The translations under genes were made by a program, and so were the position numbers. The notes below the pieces were generated by a model. It had not been told where the DNA came from, did no database searches, and saw nothing but the letters and a program-made list of their open reading frames with translations. Of a DNA stretch of 64,000 bases, positions 25,181 to 33,924 are shown in pieces; position 1 is the first letter of the stretch; each line of letters starts with the position of its first letter. Source of the DNA: Mycolicibacterium hodleri (GTDB taxonomy: Bacteria; Actinomycetota; Actinomycetes; Mycobacteriales; Mycobacteriaceae); the NCBI RefSeq assembly GCF_006439015.1, contig NZ_RCZG01000003.1, positions 63,278 through 127,277 on the forward strand, read 5' to 3'.

Positions 25181-25959
25181 CGACGACCCAGGTGTCTCCG
25201 CAGCCGATGGTCAAGGCCGACAACGTGCACAAGCACTTTGGCAAGTTGGAAGTGCTCAAGGGCATCGACCTCGAGGTGCAGCCCGGTCAGGTGCTGTGCA
25301 TGTTGGGCCCGAGCGGCTCGGGAAAGAGCACCTTTCTGCGCTGCATCAACCATCTCGAGAAGGTCGACTCGGGAAGGCTGTCGGTCGACGGACAACTGGT
25401 CGGTTACCGAGTCGACGGTAATCGCCTGCGGGAGTTGACGAGCAAGGAAATCAGCAGACGGCGCTCCGGCATCGGCATGGTGTTCCAGCGCTTCAACCTG
25501 TTCGCCCACATGACTGCACTGCAGAACATCATCGAGGCGCCGATACGGGTCAAGGGGTTCGGTCGAGACGTCGCCGTCGCCGATGCGCGGCAGCTGCTCG
25601 AGCGCGTCGGCCTGGCGGACAAGGCCGACGCGTATCCCTCAGCCCTGTCCGGGGGGCAGCAACAGCGGGTGGCGATAGCCCGCGCCCTCGCCATGAAGCC
25701 TCAGCTCATGCTGTTCGACGAGCCCACGTCTGCCCTGGATCCCGAACTCGTCGGTGACGTTCTCGAGGTGATGCGTGACCTCGCGCAGGAGGGCATGACC
25801 ATGGTGGTGGTCACACACGAGATCGGGTTCGCACGCGAGGTCGCGGACGTCGTGGTGTTCATGGACGGCGGGGTCATCGTGGAATCCGGCGATCCCCGGC
25901 AGGTGCTCGTAGAGCCACGCGAGGACCGCACCAGGGCCTTCCTGTCGAAGGTGCTGTGA
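25177..25959 (+). CDS. Polar amino acid ABC transporter ATP-binding protein
   Basis: A 260-residue ATPase of the GlnQ/HisP type. Walker A is GPSGSGKS, the Q-loop is [13 protein letters not shown], the signature is [16 protein letters not shown], Walker B is [11 protein letters not shown] and the H-switch is [10 protein letters not shown]. The start GTG 25177 overlaps the permease stop (GTGA), and the gene end overlaps the peptidase start. The protein drives import with the two preceding gene products. Confidence 0.9.
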   Translation: MTTTQVSPQPMVKADNVHKHFGKLEVLKGIDLEVQPGQVLCMLGPSGSGKSTFLRCINHLEKVDSGRLSVDGQLVGYRVDGNRLRELTSKEISRRRSGIGMVFQRFNLFAHMTALQNIIEAPIRVKGFGRDVAVADARQLLERVGLADKADAYPSALSGGQQQRVAIARALAMKPQLMLFDEPTSALDPELVGDVLEVMRDLAQEGMTMVVVTHEIGFAREVADVVVFMDGGVIVESGDPRQVLVEPREDRTRAFLSKVL

Positions 25960-27188
25960 CGCGGGTGTTGGCGGCAGCGGACGCACGAGCACGTGCAGCC
26001 GCCCGATATCGAACCTTCCTCGACGACCTCGCCACCCTGGTGAACATCGACTCCGGATCGCTCAATGCGGCCGGCGTCAATCGGATTGCGGACTTCGTGC
26101 AGGACCGCGCTCGCCGAAGCGGGTGCCGGGTGGAGCGGATCCCCGGCGCCCCGCACGCGCGCTCGATCCTCGGCGATCGAGTCGTCGTTCGACGGTCCGG
26201 ACGCGGTACGGCCCGGATACTCCTGCTGGCTCACATGGACACGGTGTTCTCGGACGGCACCGCCGCCTCCCGGCCGTACCGGGCATTCGACGGACGCGCC
26301 TACGGTCCGGGCGTGTGTGACGACAAGGCGGGACTGCTTGCCGGCCTCACCGTGCTCGAGCTGCTCGCGGATGCCGACGCCGAGACCTACGGTGAAGTCG
26401 TCCTCTTCTGTACGCCGGACGAGGAGATTGGATCACCCACCAGCCGAGACGACACCGCGCGGCTGGCAGCCGACGCCGACGCCGTCCTCAGCCTGGAGTG
26501 TGCGCGTGAGGACGGATCGCTCGTCTCGACGCGGAAGGGCATCGTCGACGTCACCGTGTCGGTGAGCGGTCGCGCCGCACACCCGGGCGTCGACTTCGAA
26601 CGCGGCGCCAACGCGGTGGTCGCCGCGGCGATGCTGGCAGCCGACGCGCACCGGCTGAACGGCCAGCTGCCTGGCGTTCGCGTCAACGTGGGGCGCCTGT
26701 ACGGCGGTGAGCGCGCCAACGTCGTGCCCTCCTCGGCAACCGTGCAGCTCGAAGTGCGCGTGGATCCGGAACCCGGTCTGGACGCGGCGCTCGCCCACGT
26801 GCGCGCCATCGCCGACACGGTCTACGTCCCGGGCACGGTCGCATTGATGACGGTGTCGGGAGCCTGTCCCCCACTTCGGTCCGAACCCGGTCAGTCGGCG
26901 CTCCTGGCACATGCCCGCACGGTCGCACACGAGCTGGGATTCCAGATCCAGGACGTAGCCAGTGGCGGGGCGGCGGACGCCAACTACGCCGCCGCCGCAG
27001 GGACACCGACCCTCGACGGACTGGGCCCCATCGGCGGTGACGACCATTCGGTGGACGAATGGCTCGATCTCGAGAGCGTCGTGCCTCGGGTCGCCATGCT
27101 CGCCTGCCTCATCTCCCGAATAGCGGCCTCCACGGTAGGTTGCGTCGGAGCCATCAACCACCCGACGACCGAAGGCCCAGCGACGTGA
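25956..27188 (+). CDS. M20 family metallopeptidase, carboxypeptidase G2-like
   Basis: A 410-residue cytosolic dizinc amidohydrolase. Metal and catalytic residues are in [11 protein letters not shown] (His-x-Asp), [14 protein letters not shown] (bridging Asp) and [12 protein letters not shown] (Glu-Glu), with a later Glu in [10 protein letters not shown] and a distal His in [11 protein letters not shown]. The dimerisation lid ([21 protein letters not shown]) is present. Family members remove C-terminal glutamate or cleave N-acyl amino acids and dipeptides. It overlaps the ATPase and RpiR genes by four bases each. The layout suggests it cleaves the amide imported by the ABC system; a pteroyl-glutamate or an N-acyl amino acid are possible, not shown. 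Confidence 0.85.
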   Translation: MTRVLAAADARARAAARYRTFLDDLATLVNIDSGSLNAAGVNRIADFVQDRARRSGCRVERIPGAPHARSILGDRVVVRRSGRGTARILLLAHMDTVFSDGTAASRPYRAFDGRAYGPGVCDDKAGLLAGLTVLELLADADAETYGEVVLFCTPDEEIGSPTSRDDTARLAADADAVLSLECAREDGSLVSTRKGIVDVTVSVSGRAAHPGVDFERGANAVVAAAMLAADAHRLNGQLPGVRVNVGRLYGGERANVVPSSATVQLEVRVDPEPGLDAALAHVRAIADTVYVPGTVALMTVSGACPPLRSEPGQSALLAHARTVAHELGFQIQDVASGGAADANYAAAAGTPTLDGLGPIGGDDHSVDEWLDLESVVPRVAMLACLISRIAASTVGCVGAINHPTTEGPAT

Positions 27189-28048
27189 GCCCCATCGCCG
27201 ATCTTCTGCGAGACCGGATGGGCGAGGCCAGCCCCGCCGAACGAAAGGCAGGGCGGGTTCTCCTGGCCGGATATCCGTTGCTCGCCCTGGAGACCGCGAC
27301 GACCGTGGCGGCGAGGGCGGCGGTAAGCACCCCGACCGTCATTCGGCTCGTCACGCGGCTCGGCTATCGGGGCTACCCGGACTTTCAGCAAGCGGTCCGC
27401 ACCGAACTGGCCACGGAGGAGGGCGCATCGCCCGCCGCGCTGTACGACGCGCAGGAGTTCTTGGAGACGGCGACGACCGATCCCGACGAGTTGACCCGCC
27501 GGACCGGTCCCACCCTCGCGACCGCGGTTCGCGACACACTCGCGTCGCTGCCCCCTGCCGAACTGTCCGCCGCGGTGACCCTCCTTGCCGATCACAAGCG
27601 CCGGATTCACCTGCTGGGCGGACGTTTCACCGGATTGATTGCCCACTATCTGAGCTTGCACCTGACCCAGCTGCGTCGTGACGTGCTGATGTTGCCGCCC
27701 ACCGCGGTAGAACGCGCGGCCGTCGTGTCCGACCTCGGGCGGCGTGACGTGGTCGTCCTGTTCGACTACCGCCGCTACGAACCCGCCACCGCCGAGCTGG
27801 CCCGGTGGACCCGCGACCGGGGCGGTTCGGTGATCCTGTTCACCGACCCCTGGCTGTCGCCGGCGTCGACGTCCGCGTCGATCGTGTTGCCCTGCAAGGT
27901 GGATGCGCCTTCGCCATACGACAGCCTGGTGCCGACGATGGCCGTGGCCGAACTCCTGGTCACGGGAGTGCTTGCCGCACTTGGCGAGAGCGCCCGCGAA
28001 CGAATGCGCGCGATAGACGGCTCCGCGGCCGCCCTCCACCTGTACTGA
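27185..28048 (+). CDS. RpiR/MurR family transcriptional regulator
   Basis: A 287-residue regulator. The N-terminal HTH (about residues 3-75) contains ERKAGRVLLAGYPLLALETAT then VAARAAVSTPTVIRLVTRLG, the RpiR-type DNA-binding domain. The C-terminal SIS domain (about 115-275) has RRIHLLGGRFTGLIAHYLSL and DVVVLFDYRRYEP. Most relatives bind sugar phosphates; in this operon a ligand derived from the imported compound is more likely. GTG 27185 overlaps the peptidase stop (GTGA). The motif at 23201-23252 is a candidate operator. It ends one base before the convergent HadA-like gene. Confidence 0.85.
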   Translation: MSPIADLLRDRMGEASPAERKAGRVLLAGYPLLALETATTVAARAAVSTPTVIRLVTRLGYRGYPDFQQAVRTELATEEGASPAALYDAQEFLETATTDPDELTRRTGPTLATAVRDTLASLPPAELSAAVTLLADHKRRIHLLGGRFTGLIAHYLSLHLTQLRRDVLMLPPTAVERAAVVSDLGRRDVVVLFDYRRYEPATAELARWTRDRGGSVILFTDPWLSPASTSASIVLPCKVDAPSPYDSLVPTMAVAELLVTGVLAALGESARERMRAIDGSAAALHLY

Positions 28049-28049
28049 G

Positions 28050-28508
28050 CTAGGCCGTGCCGTCCGCTTCACTGCGTCCCGCCATCGTCGTGTAGTCCTC
28101 CTGCACCGTCTCACCGTGCTGGTTGGTGATTCGGCTCCTGAGGGTGAGCACATCGGCCCCGAAGGCCTGGCGGAGTGAGTCGATGCGGATGTGGCAGTAG
28201 AGCGTGTCGCCGGCCTTGATCGGTTGCAGGAGCTTGAGACCTTGTTCGGCCTGAATGAGCTTCTCGTCGAAGATCGGGATGTTCGCGTGCTCGAAGAACG
28301 CCATTTGGGCGCGGAGGCCGAGGATGGAGATGAATGTCAGCGGAGCCAGGATTGCGTCGTGGCCGAGCGCGCGGGCGGCGTCCTCGTCCACGTACGCGGC
28401 ATCCTCGTTCTTCACCGCGTTGGCGTACTGCCGGACCACTTCCCGTCCGACGACGTAGGGCTCGGGGTACGTGTACGTCATGCCGACGATGTCTGGTGAC
28501 AGGGCCAT
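28050..28508 (-). CDS. HadA-like (3R)-hydroxyacyl-ACP dehydratase subunit, hotdog fold
   Basis: A 152-residue protein of the FAS1-type N-terminal MaoC dehydratase family. It starts MALSPDIVGMTYTYPEPYVV, and ILAPLTFISILGLRAQMAFF, AGDTLYCHIRIDSLRQAFG and VQEDYTTMAGR match HadA/HadC of mycobacterial FAS-II. HadA is the non-catalytic partner of HadB in meromycolate elongation. No hadB is adjacent here, so this is a stray paralogue that may act with another dehydratase. It is convergent with the RpiR gene and divergent from the VOC gene (46 bases between starts). ATG 28508 is chosen over upstream frames because it aligns with the family start. Confidence 0.75.
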   Translation of the reverse strand: MALSPDIVGMTYTYPEPYVVGREVVRQYANAVKNEDAAYVDEDAARALGHDAILAPLTFISILGLRAQMAFFEHANIPIFDEKLIQAEQGLKLLQPIKAGDTLYCHIRIDSLRQAFGADVLTLRSRITNQHGETVQEDYTTMAGRSEADGTA

Positions 28509-28554
28509 GGCCAACAAACTTAGCGGCTGCGCGTTCTTCGGGGAGAATGCAGAC

Positions 28555-29061
28555 ATGACCGATCCGGATGGCGAACGCAGGCAGCACTTCGAGAAACGCC
28601 GTGATCGACTCGCGGCCCAGTATCTGCACCCCGCCGACTCACGGCCGGCCTCGTCGGCCCGCGGGCTGCACCACGCAGCGCTGATCAGCGGTGACGTCGA
28701 GCGGACCGTCCTGTTCTACCAGGAGCTCCTCGAGTTTCCCCTGACCGAGATCATCGAGAATCGCGACTACCCCGGATCGACTCACTTCTTCTTCGACATC
28801 GGCCACTCGAACTTGTTGGCGTTCTTCGACTTTCCCGGCTTGGACCTGGGGCCCTACCAGGAGGTCCTTGGCGGACTGCATCACGTCGCAATCAGCGTCG
28901 AACCGCAGCGATGGCAGTACCTCAGCGGCAAGCTGGCCGCAGCGGGGATCGGAGTTTCGGAGCACAGCGGGGTGTCGCTGTACTTCCGCGACCCCGACGG
29001 CGCACGCATCGAACTCATCGCCGACCCTCTCGGCGAGATGTACGGCGCCAAGGTGCTGTGA
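28555..29061 (+). CDS. VOC family (glyoxalase/dioxygenase-fold) protein
   Basis: A 168-residue protein with a 30-residue charged lead and one vicinal-oxygen-chelate domain. The betaalphabeta pattern is visible in RGLHHAALISGDVERTVLFYQ then LEFPL, and in GGLHHVAISVEPQRWQYLSG. Metal-ligand candidates are the His in GLHHAAL, His in GLHHVAI and Glu in ARIELIADPLG. The family covers glyoxalase, dioxygenases and antibiotic-binding proteins, so chemistry is open. ATG 28555 is used. It is followed closely by a Ddn-type gene on the same strand, so they may be co-transcribed. Confidence 0.8.
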   Translation: MTDPDGERRQHFEKRRDRLAAQYLHPADSRPASSARGLHHAALISGDVERTVLFYQELLEFPLTEIIENRDYPGSTHFFFDIGHSNLLAFFDFPGLDLGPYQEVLGGLHHVAISVEPQRWQYLSGKLAAAGIGVSEHSGVSLYFRDPDGARIELIADPLGEMYGAKVL

Positions 29062-29107
29062 CGATGCGCGAAGGAATAGCAGCGTCGCCTGCGTTGTTGC
29101 CGCGCTC

Positions 29108-29530
29108 ATGACTGAGAACGCTGAACTGAGCCCGACCGACTGGGTACGCGAGCAGACCCAACGCATTCTGGAGCAGGGCACCACCGACGGGGTCGAAGTG
29201 CTCGACCGTCCGATCGTGCTCTTCACGACCACCGGAGTGAAGTCGGGCAAGAAGAGGTACGTGCCCCTGATGCGCGTCGAGGAAGACGGTCGGTACGCCA
29301 TGGTGGCCTCCAAGGGCGGCGACCCGAAGCACCCGTCGTGGTACTTCAACGTCAAGGCCAACCCCACGGTCACCGTGCAGGACGGCGACGCTACGACGAC
29401 GCTGACCGCCCGGGAGATCGAGGGGGCAGAGCGCGAACACTGGTGGAAGCTTGCGGTCGAGGCCTACCCGCCCTACGCCGAGTACCAGACCAAGACCGAT
29501 CGCTTGATCCCCGTCTTCATTCTGGAATGA
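29108..29530 (+). CDS. Deazaflavin (F420)-dependent nitroreductase family protein
   Basis: A 140-residue small split-barrel protein of the Ddn/F420 family. Typical segments are DRPIVLFTTTGVKSGKKRYV, PLMRVEEDGRYAMVASKGG and HPSWYFNVKANPTVTVQDGD, with the C-terminal PPYAEYQTKTDRLIPVFIL. These enzymes use reduced F420, abundant in mycobacteria, for hydride transfer to quinones, nitro compounds or aflatoxin-like enones. The substrate is unknown. A second Ddn-family gene is at 34766. The preceding VOC gene stops 46 bases upstream. Confidence 0.85.
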   Translation: MTENAELSPTDWVREQTQRILEQGTTDGVEVLDRPIVLFTTTGVKSGKKRYVPLMRVEEDGRYAMVASKGGDPKHPSWYFNVKANPTVTVQDGDATTTLTAREIEGAEREHWWKLAVEAYPPYAEYQTKTDRLIPVFILE

Positions 29531-29554
29531 GCCGCACCTAGGACGGCGGCGGCA

Positions 29555-29809
29555 TCACGATCGGTCCATCACGCCGCCCACCTGCAACATGTAGATCACC
29601 GCGACCGTCAGAAAGATCGCGAACAACACCCCGACGGCGATCATCGCCGCCACGGTAATGGGTGTCAGCCTGCGTCGCGGTGGTGGATTCTGGTTGGCCG
29701 ATGCCGACGTAGACCCGGAATCGGGCGGGGTCTCCCCCGGCTCGACACCGTGAGCATCCGCGATGACCGGTGACTCGGCGGGGTCCGGGTCCGGTGGGAG
29801 CGCGGTCAT
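29555..29809 (-). CDS. DUF6480-like small single-pass membrane protein
   Basis: An 84-residue protein: a Pro/Glu-rich acidic cytosolic region including VEPGETPPDSGSTSASANQN, then an Arg cluster (PRRRLTP) and one membrane helix (ITVAAMIAVGVLFAIFLTVA then VIYMLQ). The GETPPxxxS lead followed by a terminal helix matches the DUF6480 pattern. ATG 29809 overlaps the stop of a 59-codon frame upstream (ATGA), so both are likely co-translated. Function unknown. Confidence 0.72.
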   Translation of the reverse strand: MTALPPDPDPAESPVIADAHGVEPGETPPDSGSTSASANQNPPPRRRLTPITVAAMIAVGVLFAIFLTVAVIYMLQVGGVMDRS

Positions 29810-29985
29810 CGCCGCACGACCCGACGGTCGGTCAGCGTTGAATCCGGGGTCGTCGTCGTCGCGGCGGCGGAAGGGCGGTGTGGCATCAAGGCCAGGAGCG
29901 GAACATGCGCCCGTCCGGTGACGCGCGGCCCGCCGCCCGGGCGGACGAATTCCACCGCCTTGTCGAACGTGTCGACGAACTTCAT
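29806..29985 (-). CDS. Small 59-residue hypothetical, translationally coupled to DUF6480 gene
   Basis: A short frame from ATG 29985 with a strong GGAGG six bases upstream. It begins MKFVDTFDKAVEFVRPGGGP and ends in an Arg-rich tail, and its TGA overlaps the next ATG (ATGA). The binding site and coupling argue it is translated; composition is low-complexity in the second half and no domain is seen. It may be a coupling leader rather than a stable protein. Confidence 0.5.
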   Translation of the reverse strand: MKFVDTFDKAVEFVRPGGGPRVTGRAHVPLLALMPHRPSAAATTTTPDSTLTDRRVVRR

Positions 29986-30177
29986 GGACAGCCTCCTTCA
30001 GCCTGGTCGCAACCACATCCCCGCCCATCGGCGCCCTCAAACTCTCATTGGCGTCCGGAGCTGGTCAGGGCCGCGCGGGTTACCGCCGGCGTGACCTGGG
30101 TAGCCCACCAATGCCGTTACGAATCCTTGGCGGATTGTCACGGCATCGCACCGTCCACGCAGCAAGAGAGGCGATCG

Positions 30178-30318
30178 ATGACATCCCCAGAGCCCACGAA
30201 CGACGTCGACGAGTTGGTGGCCACTCCGGCCACCCCGGGAGCAGCGGCATTGCCGTCCACCCCGACGGACGAGGAGCAAGAAGACGAATCCAGTAGCCGG
30301 GACGACGCCTTATCGTGA
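30178..30318 (+). CDS. Possible 46-residue acidic peptide
   Basis: ATG 30178 opens MTSPEPTNDVDELVATPATP and ends in an acidic tail (EEQEDESSSRDDALS). A GAGAGG element lies about 8 bases upstream. It is divergent from the DUF6480 pair and followed by an AT-rich region upstream of the SDR gene. The protein has no domain and is probably disordered; confidence rests on start context only. Confidence 0.4.
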   Translation: MTSPEPTNDVDELVATPATPGAAALPSTPTDEEQEDESSSRDDALS

Positions 30319-30319
30319 C

Positions 30320-30347
30320 CTTAATTTTTCCTTAGGTTTCTTAATTT
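30320..30347. promoter_or_regulatory. AT-rich repeat region upstream of atypical SDR gene
   Basis: CTTAATTT occurs at 30320-30327 and 30340-30347 with CTTAGG between, giving a 20-base periodic direct repeat in an unusually AT-rich stretch about 55 bases before ATG 30402. It is a candidate promoter/operator. Confidence 0.4.
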
Positions 30348-30401
30348 CGGTGTACGGTTGTGCCATCGCTCGGTGATCACCAGCGATGGAAGGAACCACA
30401 C

Positions 30402-31142
30402 ATGCATAGCGAACCTGCACGCATCGTCCTGGTAACGGGTGCATCGAGAGGTATCGGCGCGGAGGTCGCGCGACAGCTGGCCGGGCCGGACACCCACGTC
30501 GTGGTGAACTACCGCGAGAAGGCCAATCGCGCGGACACCATCGCCCAGACCATCCGCGACGCGGGTGGCCACGCGTCCACGCTGCGCGCCGACATCTCCG
30601 ACGAGGCCGAGGCCGTCGCAATGATGGAATCCATCGGTGCTCGCTTCGGTCGCCTGGACGCCTTGGTTCTGAACGCCTCGGGCGGCCTCGAACTGGGGGC
30701 CGACCCCAGCTATGCCATGCGCCTGAACCGCGACGCGCAGCGTCATCTCGCGCAACTGGCAGTACCGCTGATGCCGATCGGCGGACGCATCGTCTTCGTC
30801 ACCAGCCACCAGGCGCACTTCTTTCCGAACAAGGCAGTGCCGAAGGGCTACTCGGCGATCGCCGCGAGCAAGCGCGCCGGTGAAACCGCGCTCTACGCAA
30901 TGCGTTCCGCGTTCACTCGGGCGGGCATTGGCCTCACCGTGGTGTCCGGGGACATGATCGACGGCACCATGATCGTGCGGCTCCTGCAGCGACGCGATCC
31001 GGCAGAGGTGAGCGCCCGCCGTGCTCACGGCTCGTTGCCGACGGTCGAGGAGTTCGCCGAAGTCATCGTCGGCGCCACCGTCAGTCCGACACCTCAGTCG
31101 ATCGTCTACGTCGGCGGTGCCGACTACCTGATGACCGCCTGA
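30402..31142 (+). CDS. SDR family protein lacking the YxxxK catalytic spacing
   Basis: A 246-residue short-chain dehydrogenase fold. The cofactor motif TGASRGIG (12-19) and the NASGG segment (91-95) are intact, and Ser135 is in the usual catalytic place (VFVTSHQAHF). The expected Tyr-x3-Lys is absent: the nearest Tyr150 and Lys157 (GYSAIAASKRAG) are seven residues apart, and the residue four before Lys is Ile. The protein may therefore be a non-catalytic binder, use another acid, or belong to a divergent subfamily. ATG 30402 with a GGAAGG upstream is used. It is convergent with the GH6 gene. Confidence 0.78.
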   Translation: MHSEPARIVLVTGASRGIGAEVARQLAGPDTHVVVNYREKANRADTIAQTIRDAGGHASTLRADISDEAEAVAMMESIGARFGRLDALVLNASGGLELGADPSYAMRLNRDAQRHLAQLAVPLMPIGGRIVFVTSHQAHFFPNKAVPKGYSAIAASKRAGETALYAMRSAFTRAGIGLTVVSGDMIDGTMIVRLLQRRDPAEVSARRAHGSLPTVEEFAEVIVGATVSPTPQSIVYVGGADYLMTA

Positions 31143-31151
31143 CGGCTGTGC

Positions 31152-32135
31152 CTACTGGCCCGCGTTGCGCGCCAGGTCGATGGCGTACTGATTGACGAAG
31201 GTGCCCGCCCCTGGCCCGCCGCGGCAGGAGCCGTCAGACTCACCGGGTCGCTTGACCCACAGGAACGCGTCGACGTTTCCGTTGCCGGTGTTCGTGGTGG
31301 GGGCGGCGCCCAGTGCGCGGCCGTTCGGGTTGCACCAGTACAGCGGATCGCCCTCGACGGGTCCTGCGCCGTTGCGTGAGGTGTCGATGACGTAGGGCTT
31401 GCCACCCGTCATGCCGGAGATGGCGTCGCCGTAGCCGATCTCCTCGCCGGTGGTGAAGAAGTTCGCGGTGTTGAGGCTGAATCCCCTCGCCTTGGCGACA
31501 CCGACCTGGTTCAGCCGGGCGGCCATTTCGTCGGCGCTCACCCAGCGGGAGTGGCCTGCGTCGACGTAGACGGCGGTGCCCGGGTTGCGGGTCAGCGTGT
31601 CGACGGCGTAGCTCATCAGGTCGAAGCGTTCCTGGCGCTGGTCGCCCGAGAGGCAGTCGGCCATCGCGAGGGCGTCGGGCTCGAGGATGACCGCCGCCGG
31701 TCCGCCGCCGATGTCGGCTGCCACGGTGTCGATCCACCCGCGGTAGGCCCCCGCCGAGCCGAATCCACCCGCGGCGAAGCTGCCGCAGTCCCGATGTGGG
31801 ATCGCGTAGAGCGCCAGGATCGGCATGGTGCCAGCAGCCTGGGCGTCCGCGATGTACTTGGCGTCCACCGCAGGTGTGGACAGGTGGTCCATCCAGTACG
31901 CCGTCGGGGTGTTGGCGATGGCGGTCAGCTCCGGGCTTCCTGCGCCGTTGGCGGCTCGCATGGCCTTCGAGTTGGGGTTCACGTAGAACGGCATGCCGGC
32001 CAGGGGATTTCCGTCGGCGGCCAGACGCACTGGCGGAGCCGGGACCGGACTGCTGACGAGACCTACGCCCAGCACCGCCACAACGGTGAGGAAGGGGGCG
32101 ATCCAACGAGCGGCTGCACTGGCAGCGGAGGACAT
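31152..32135 (-). CDS. Secreted glycoside hydrolase family 6 endoglucanase/cellobiohydrolase
   Basis: A 327-residue protein with an N-terminal signal (WIAPFLTVVAVLGVGLVSSP). The GH6 pattern is clear: ILALYAIPHRDCGSFAAGG, AAVILEPDALAMADCLSG (acidic residue in the active-site loop), VDAGHSRWVSADEMAARL and FLWVKRPGESDGSCRGGPGA. These match CelA1-type mycobacterial cellulases that hydrolyse beta-1,4-glucan with inversion. No cellulose-binding module is attached. The start is ATG 32135; the upstream GTG 32138 overlaps the binding site. It is convergent with the SDR gene. Confidence 0.85.
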   Translation of the reverse strand: MSSAASAAARWIAPFLTVVAVLGVGLVSSPVPAPPVRLAADGNPLAGMPFYVNPNSKAMRAANGAGSPELTAIANTPTAYWMDHLSTPAVDAKYIADAQAAGTMPILALYAIPHRDCGSFAAGGFGSAGAYRGWIDTVAADIGGGPAAVILEPDALAMADCLSGDQRQERFDLMSYAVDTLTRNPGTAVYVDAGHSRWVSADEMAARLNQVGVAKARGFSLNTANFFTTGEEIGYGDAISGMTGGKPYVIDTSRNGAGPVEGDPLYWCNPNGRALGAAPTTNTGNGNVDAFLWVKRPGESDGSCRGGPGAGTFVNQYAIDLARNAGQ

Positions 32136-32193
32136 CACCTCAGGGAAATTACGGCCTCACGGCATCAAGCGCCAATCACCGACTGCTCGTCGC

Positions 32194-33858
32194 CTACGAC
32201 TCTGTGACGCGCCCGCCGTCGACCGACCAGATGCGATCCAAGCGAACGTTCTGCAACATCCGCCGGTCGTGCGTCACCAGCAGCAACGCACCGTCATAGG
32301 TCGCGAGCGCCTGTTCCAGCTGCTCGATCGCGGCAAGGTCGAGATGGTTCGTCGGCTCGTCGAGAACCAGCACGTTCGTGCCCCTGGCCTGCAGCAACGC
32401 CAGGCCGGCCCGGGTCCGCTCACCGGGCGAGAGCTCGTCGACGGCGCGTTCCACGTGGTCGGCGCGCAGCCCGAACTTCGCCAGCAGCGTTCGCACGTCG
32501 GCGGTCGACCACGACGGCACCCGCTGCTCGAAGAGATCGACGAGTCGGTCCGAACCGGTGAAGTCGGCCCGGGCTTGGTCGACCTCGCCGATGGCGACAC
32601 TGGCGCCCAAACCCGCTCGGCCCTGATCGGGCTGCTGCCGACCCAGCAACAGCCGCAGGAGTGTCGACTTGCCTGCGCCATTGGGGCCGGTGATGCCGAT
32701 CCGCTCGCCGGCGTCGACCTGTAGTGACACCGGACCCAGGACGAAGTCACCCTGGTGCACGACGGCGCCGTCGAGGGTAGCCACGACCGAACTCGACCGC
32801 GGCGCGGCTCCGATGGTGAACTCGAGTGTCCATTCCTTGCGGGGTTCGACGACCTCCTCCAGGCGGGCGATCCGGCTCTCCATCTGACGCACCTTCTGCG
32901 CCTGCTTCTCGCTGGACTCAGTGGCCGCGCGGCGCCGGTTCTTGTCGTTGTCGGGCGCCTTGCGCATCGCGTTGCGGACCCCTTGGCTCGACCATTCCCG
33001 CTGAGTGCGGGCCCGCGCCACCAGGTCCGCCTTCACGTTCGCGAACTCGTCGTACTCTTCACGCCGATGGCGGCGACCGACCTCGCGCTCCTCCAGATAG
33101 CTTTCATACCCGCCACCGAAGACCGTGGTGGTGTTCTGGGCCAGATCCAGTTCCAGAACGCGGGTCACGCTACGGGCCAGGAACTCTCGATCGTGACTGA
33201 CCAGCATCACCCCACCACGAAGGTCGTGGACGAATTGCTCCAACCGATCGAGTCCGTCGAGGTCGAGGTCGTTGGTCGGCTCGTCGAGCAACACGATGTC
33301 GAACCGCGACACCATCAAGGCAGCCAGCCCCACCCGCGCCGCCTGCCCACCCGACAGTGCGGTCATCAGGGTCGAATCTGGTTGCACCGCGTGGGACTCG
33401 AGCCCCAAGTCGGCAAGCACTGCGGGCAGCCGCTCCTCGAGGTCGGCGGCGCCGCTGGCAAGCCAGTGATCCAACGCAGCGGAGTAGACGTCGGCGGGAT
33501 CCACACCCGCAGCGCTAGGATCGGGGTCGGCCAGAGCCGCGGCCGCCTCGTCCATGGCTCGGGTCGCGTCGGTGCAGCCCGAGCGACGCGCGATGTAGGC
33601 GGCGACGGTTTCACTCGGCACCCGCTCGTGTTCCTGCGGCAGCCACCCCACGAACGCGTCGGCGGGTGCGACGCTGACCGCCCCCTCGAGCGGTTCGAGG
33701 TCCCCGGCCAGGATCCGCAGAAGCGTGCTCTTGCCTGCGCCGTTGGCGCCGACGACGCCGATGACGTCACCCGGTGCCACGGTCACGTCGAGCGCCTCGA
33801 AGAGGGTGCGGTGGGCGAAGCCACCTGCCACGTTCTTCGCGACGAGCGTTGCGGTCAT
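32194..33858 (-). CDS. ABC-F family ATPase (Rv1473-like)
   Basis: A 554-residue soluble protein with two ABC domains and no membrane segments. First domain: GANGAGKS Walker A, LSGGQAARVG signature and VLLDEPTNDLDLDG Walker B. Second domain: GPNGAGKS, LSPGERTRAG and LVLDEPTNHLDLA. The inter-domain linker (about 255-345) is Arg/Lys-rich and helical, as in ABC-F proteins that act on the ribosome. The overall start MTATLVAKNVAGGFAHRTLF resembles M. tuberculosis Rv1473, which has been linked to macrolide protection; this is by memory. A tiny gap separates its start from the divergent methyltransferase gene (66 bases). Confidence 0.85.
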   Translation of the reverse strand: MTATLVAKNVAGGFAHRTLFEALDVTVAPGDVIGVVGANGAGKSTLLRILAGDLEPLEGAVSVAPADAFVGWLPQEHERVPSETVAAYIARRSGCTDATRAMDEAAAALADPDPSAAGVDPADVYSAALDHWLASGAADLEERLPAVLADLGLESHAVQPDSTLMTALSGGQAARVGLAALMVSRFDIVLLDEPTNDLDLDGLDRLEQFVHDLRGGVMLVSHDREFLARSVTRVLELDLAQNTTTVFGGGYESYLEEREVGRRHRREEYDEFANVKADLVARARTQREWSSQGVRNAMRKAPDNDKNRRRAATESSEKQAQKVRQMESRIARLEEVVEPRKEWTLEFTIGAAPRSSSVVATLDGAVVHQGDFVLGPVSLQVDAGERIGITGPNGAGKSTLLRLLLGRQQPDQGRAGLGASVAIGEVDQARADFTGSDRLVDLFEQRVPSWSTADVRTLLAKFGLRADHVERAVDELSPGERTRAGLALLQARGTNVLVLDEPTNHLDLAAIEQLEQALATYDGALLLVTHDRRMLQNVRLDRIWSVDGGRVTES

Positions 33859-33924
33859 GAGGCCATCGTCTCACCAGCGTCCGCGGCCGCGGGTGCTCGG
33901 CGCACCCCGGGTAGGTTCGACCTG

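Noticed and set aside
32755..33924. N-terminal extension of the methyltransferase
   Set aside because: It is antisense to the ABC-F gene and lacks methyltransferase features; ATG 33925 fits.
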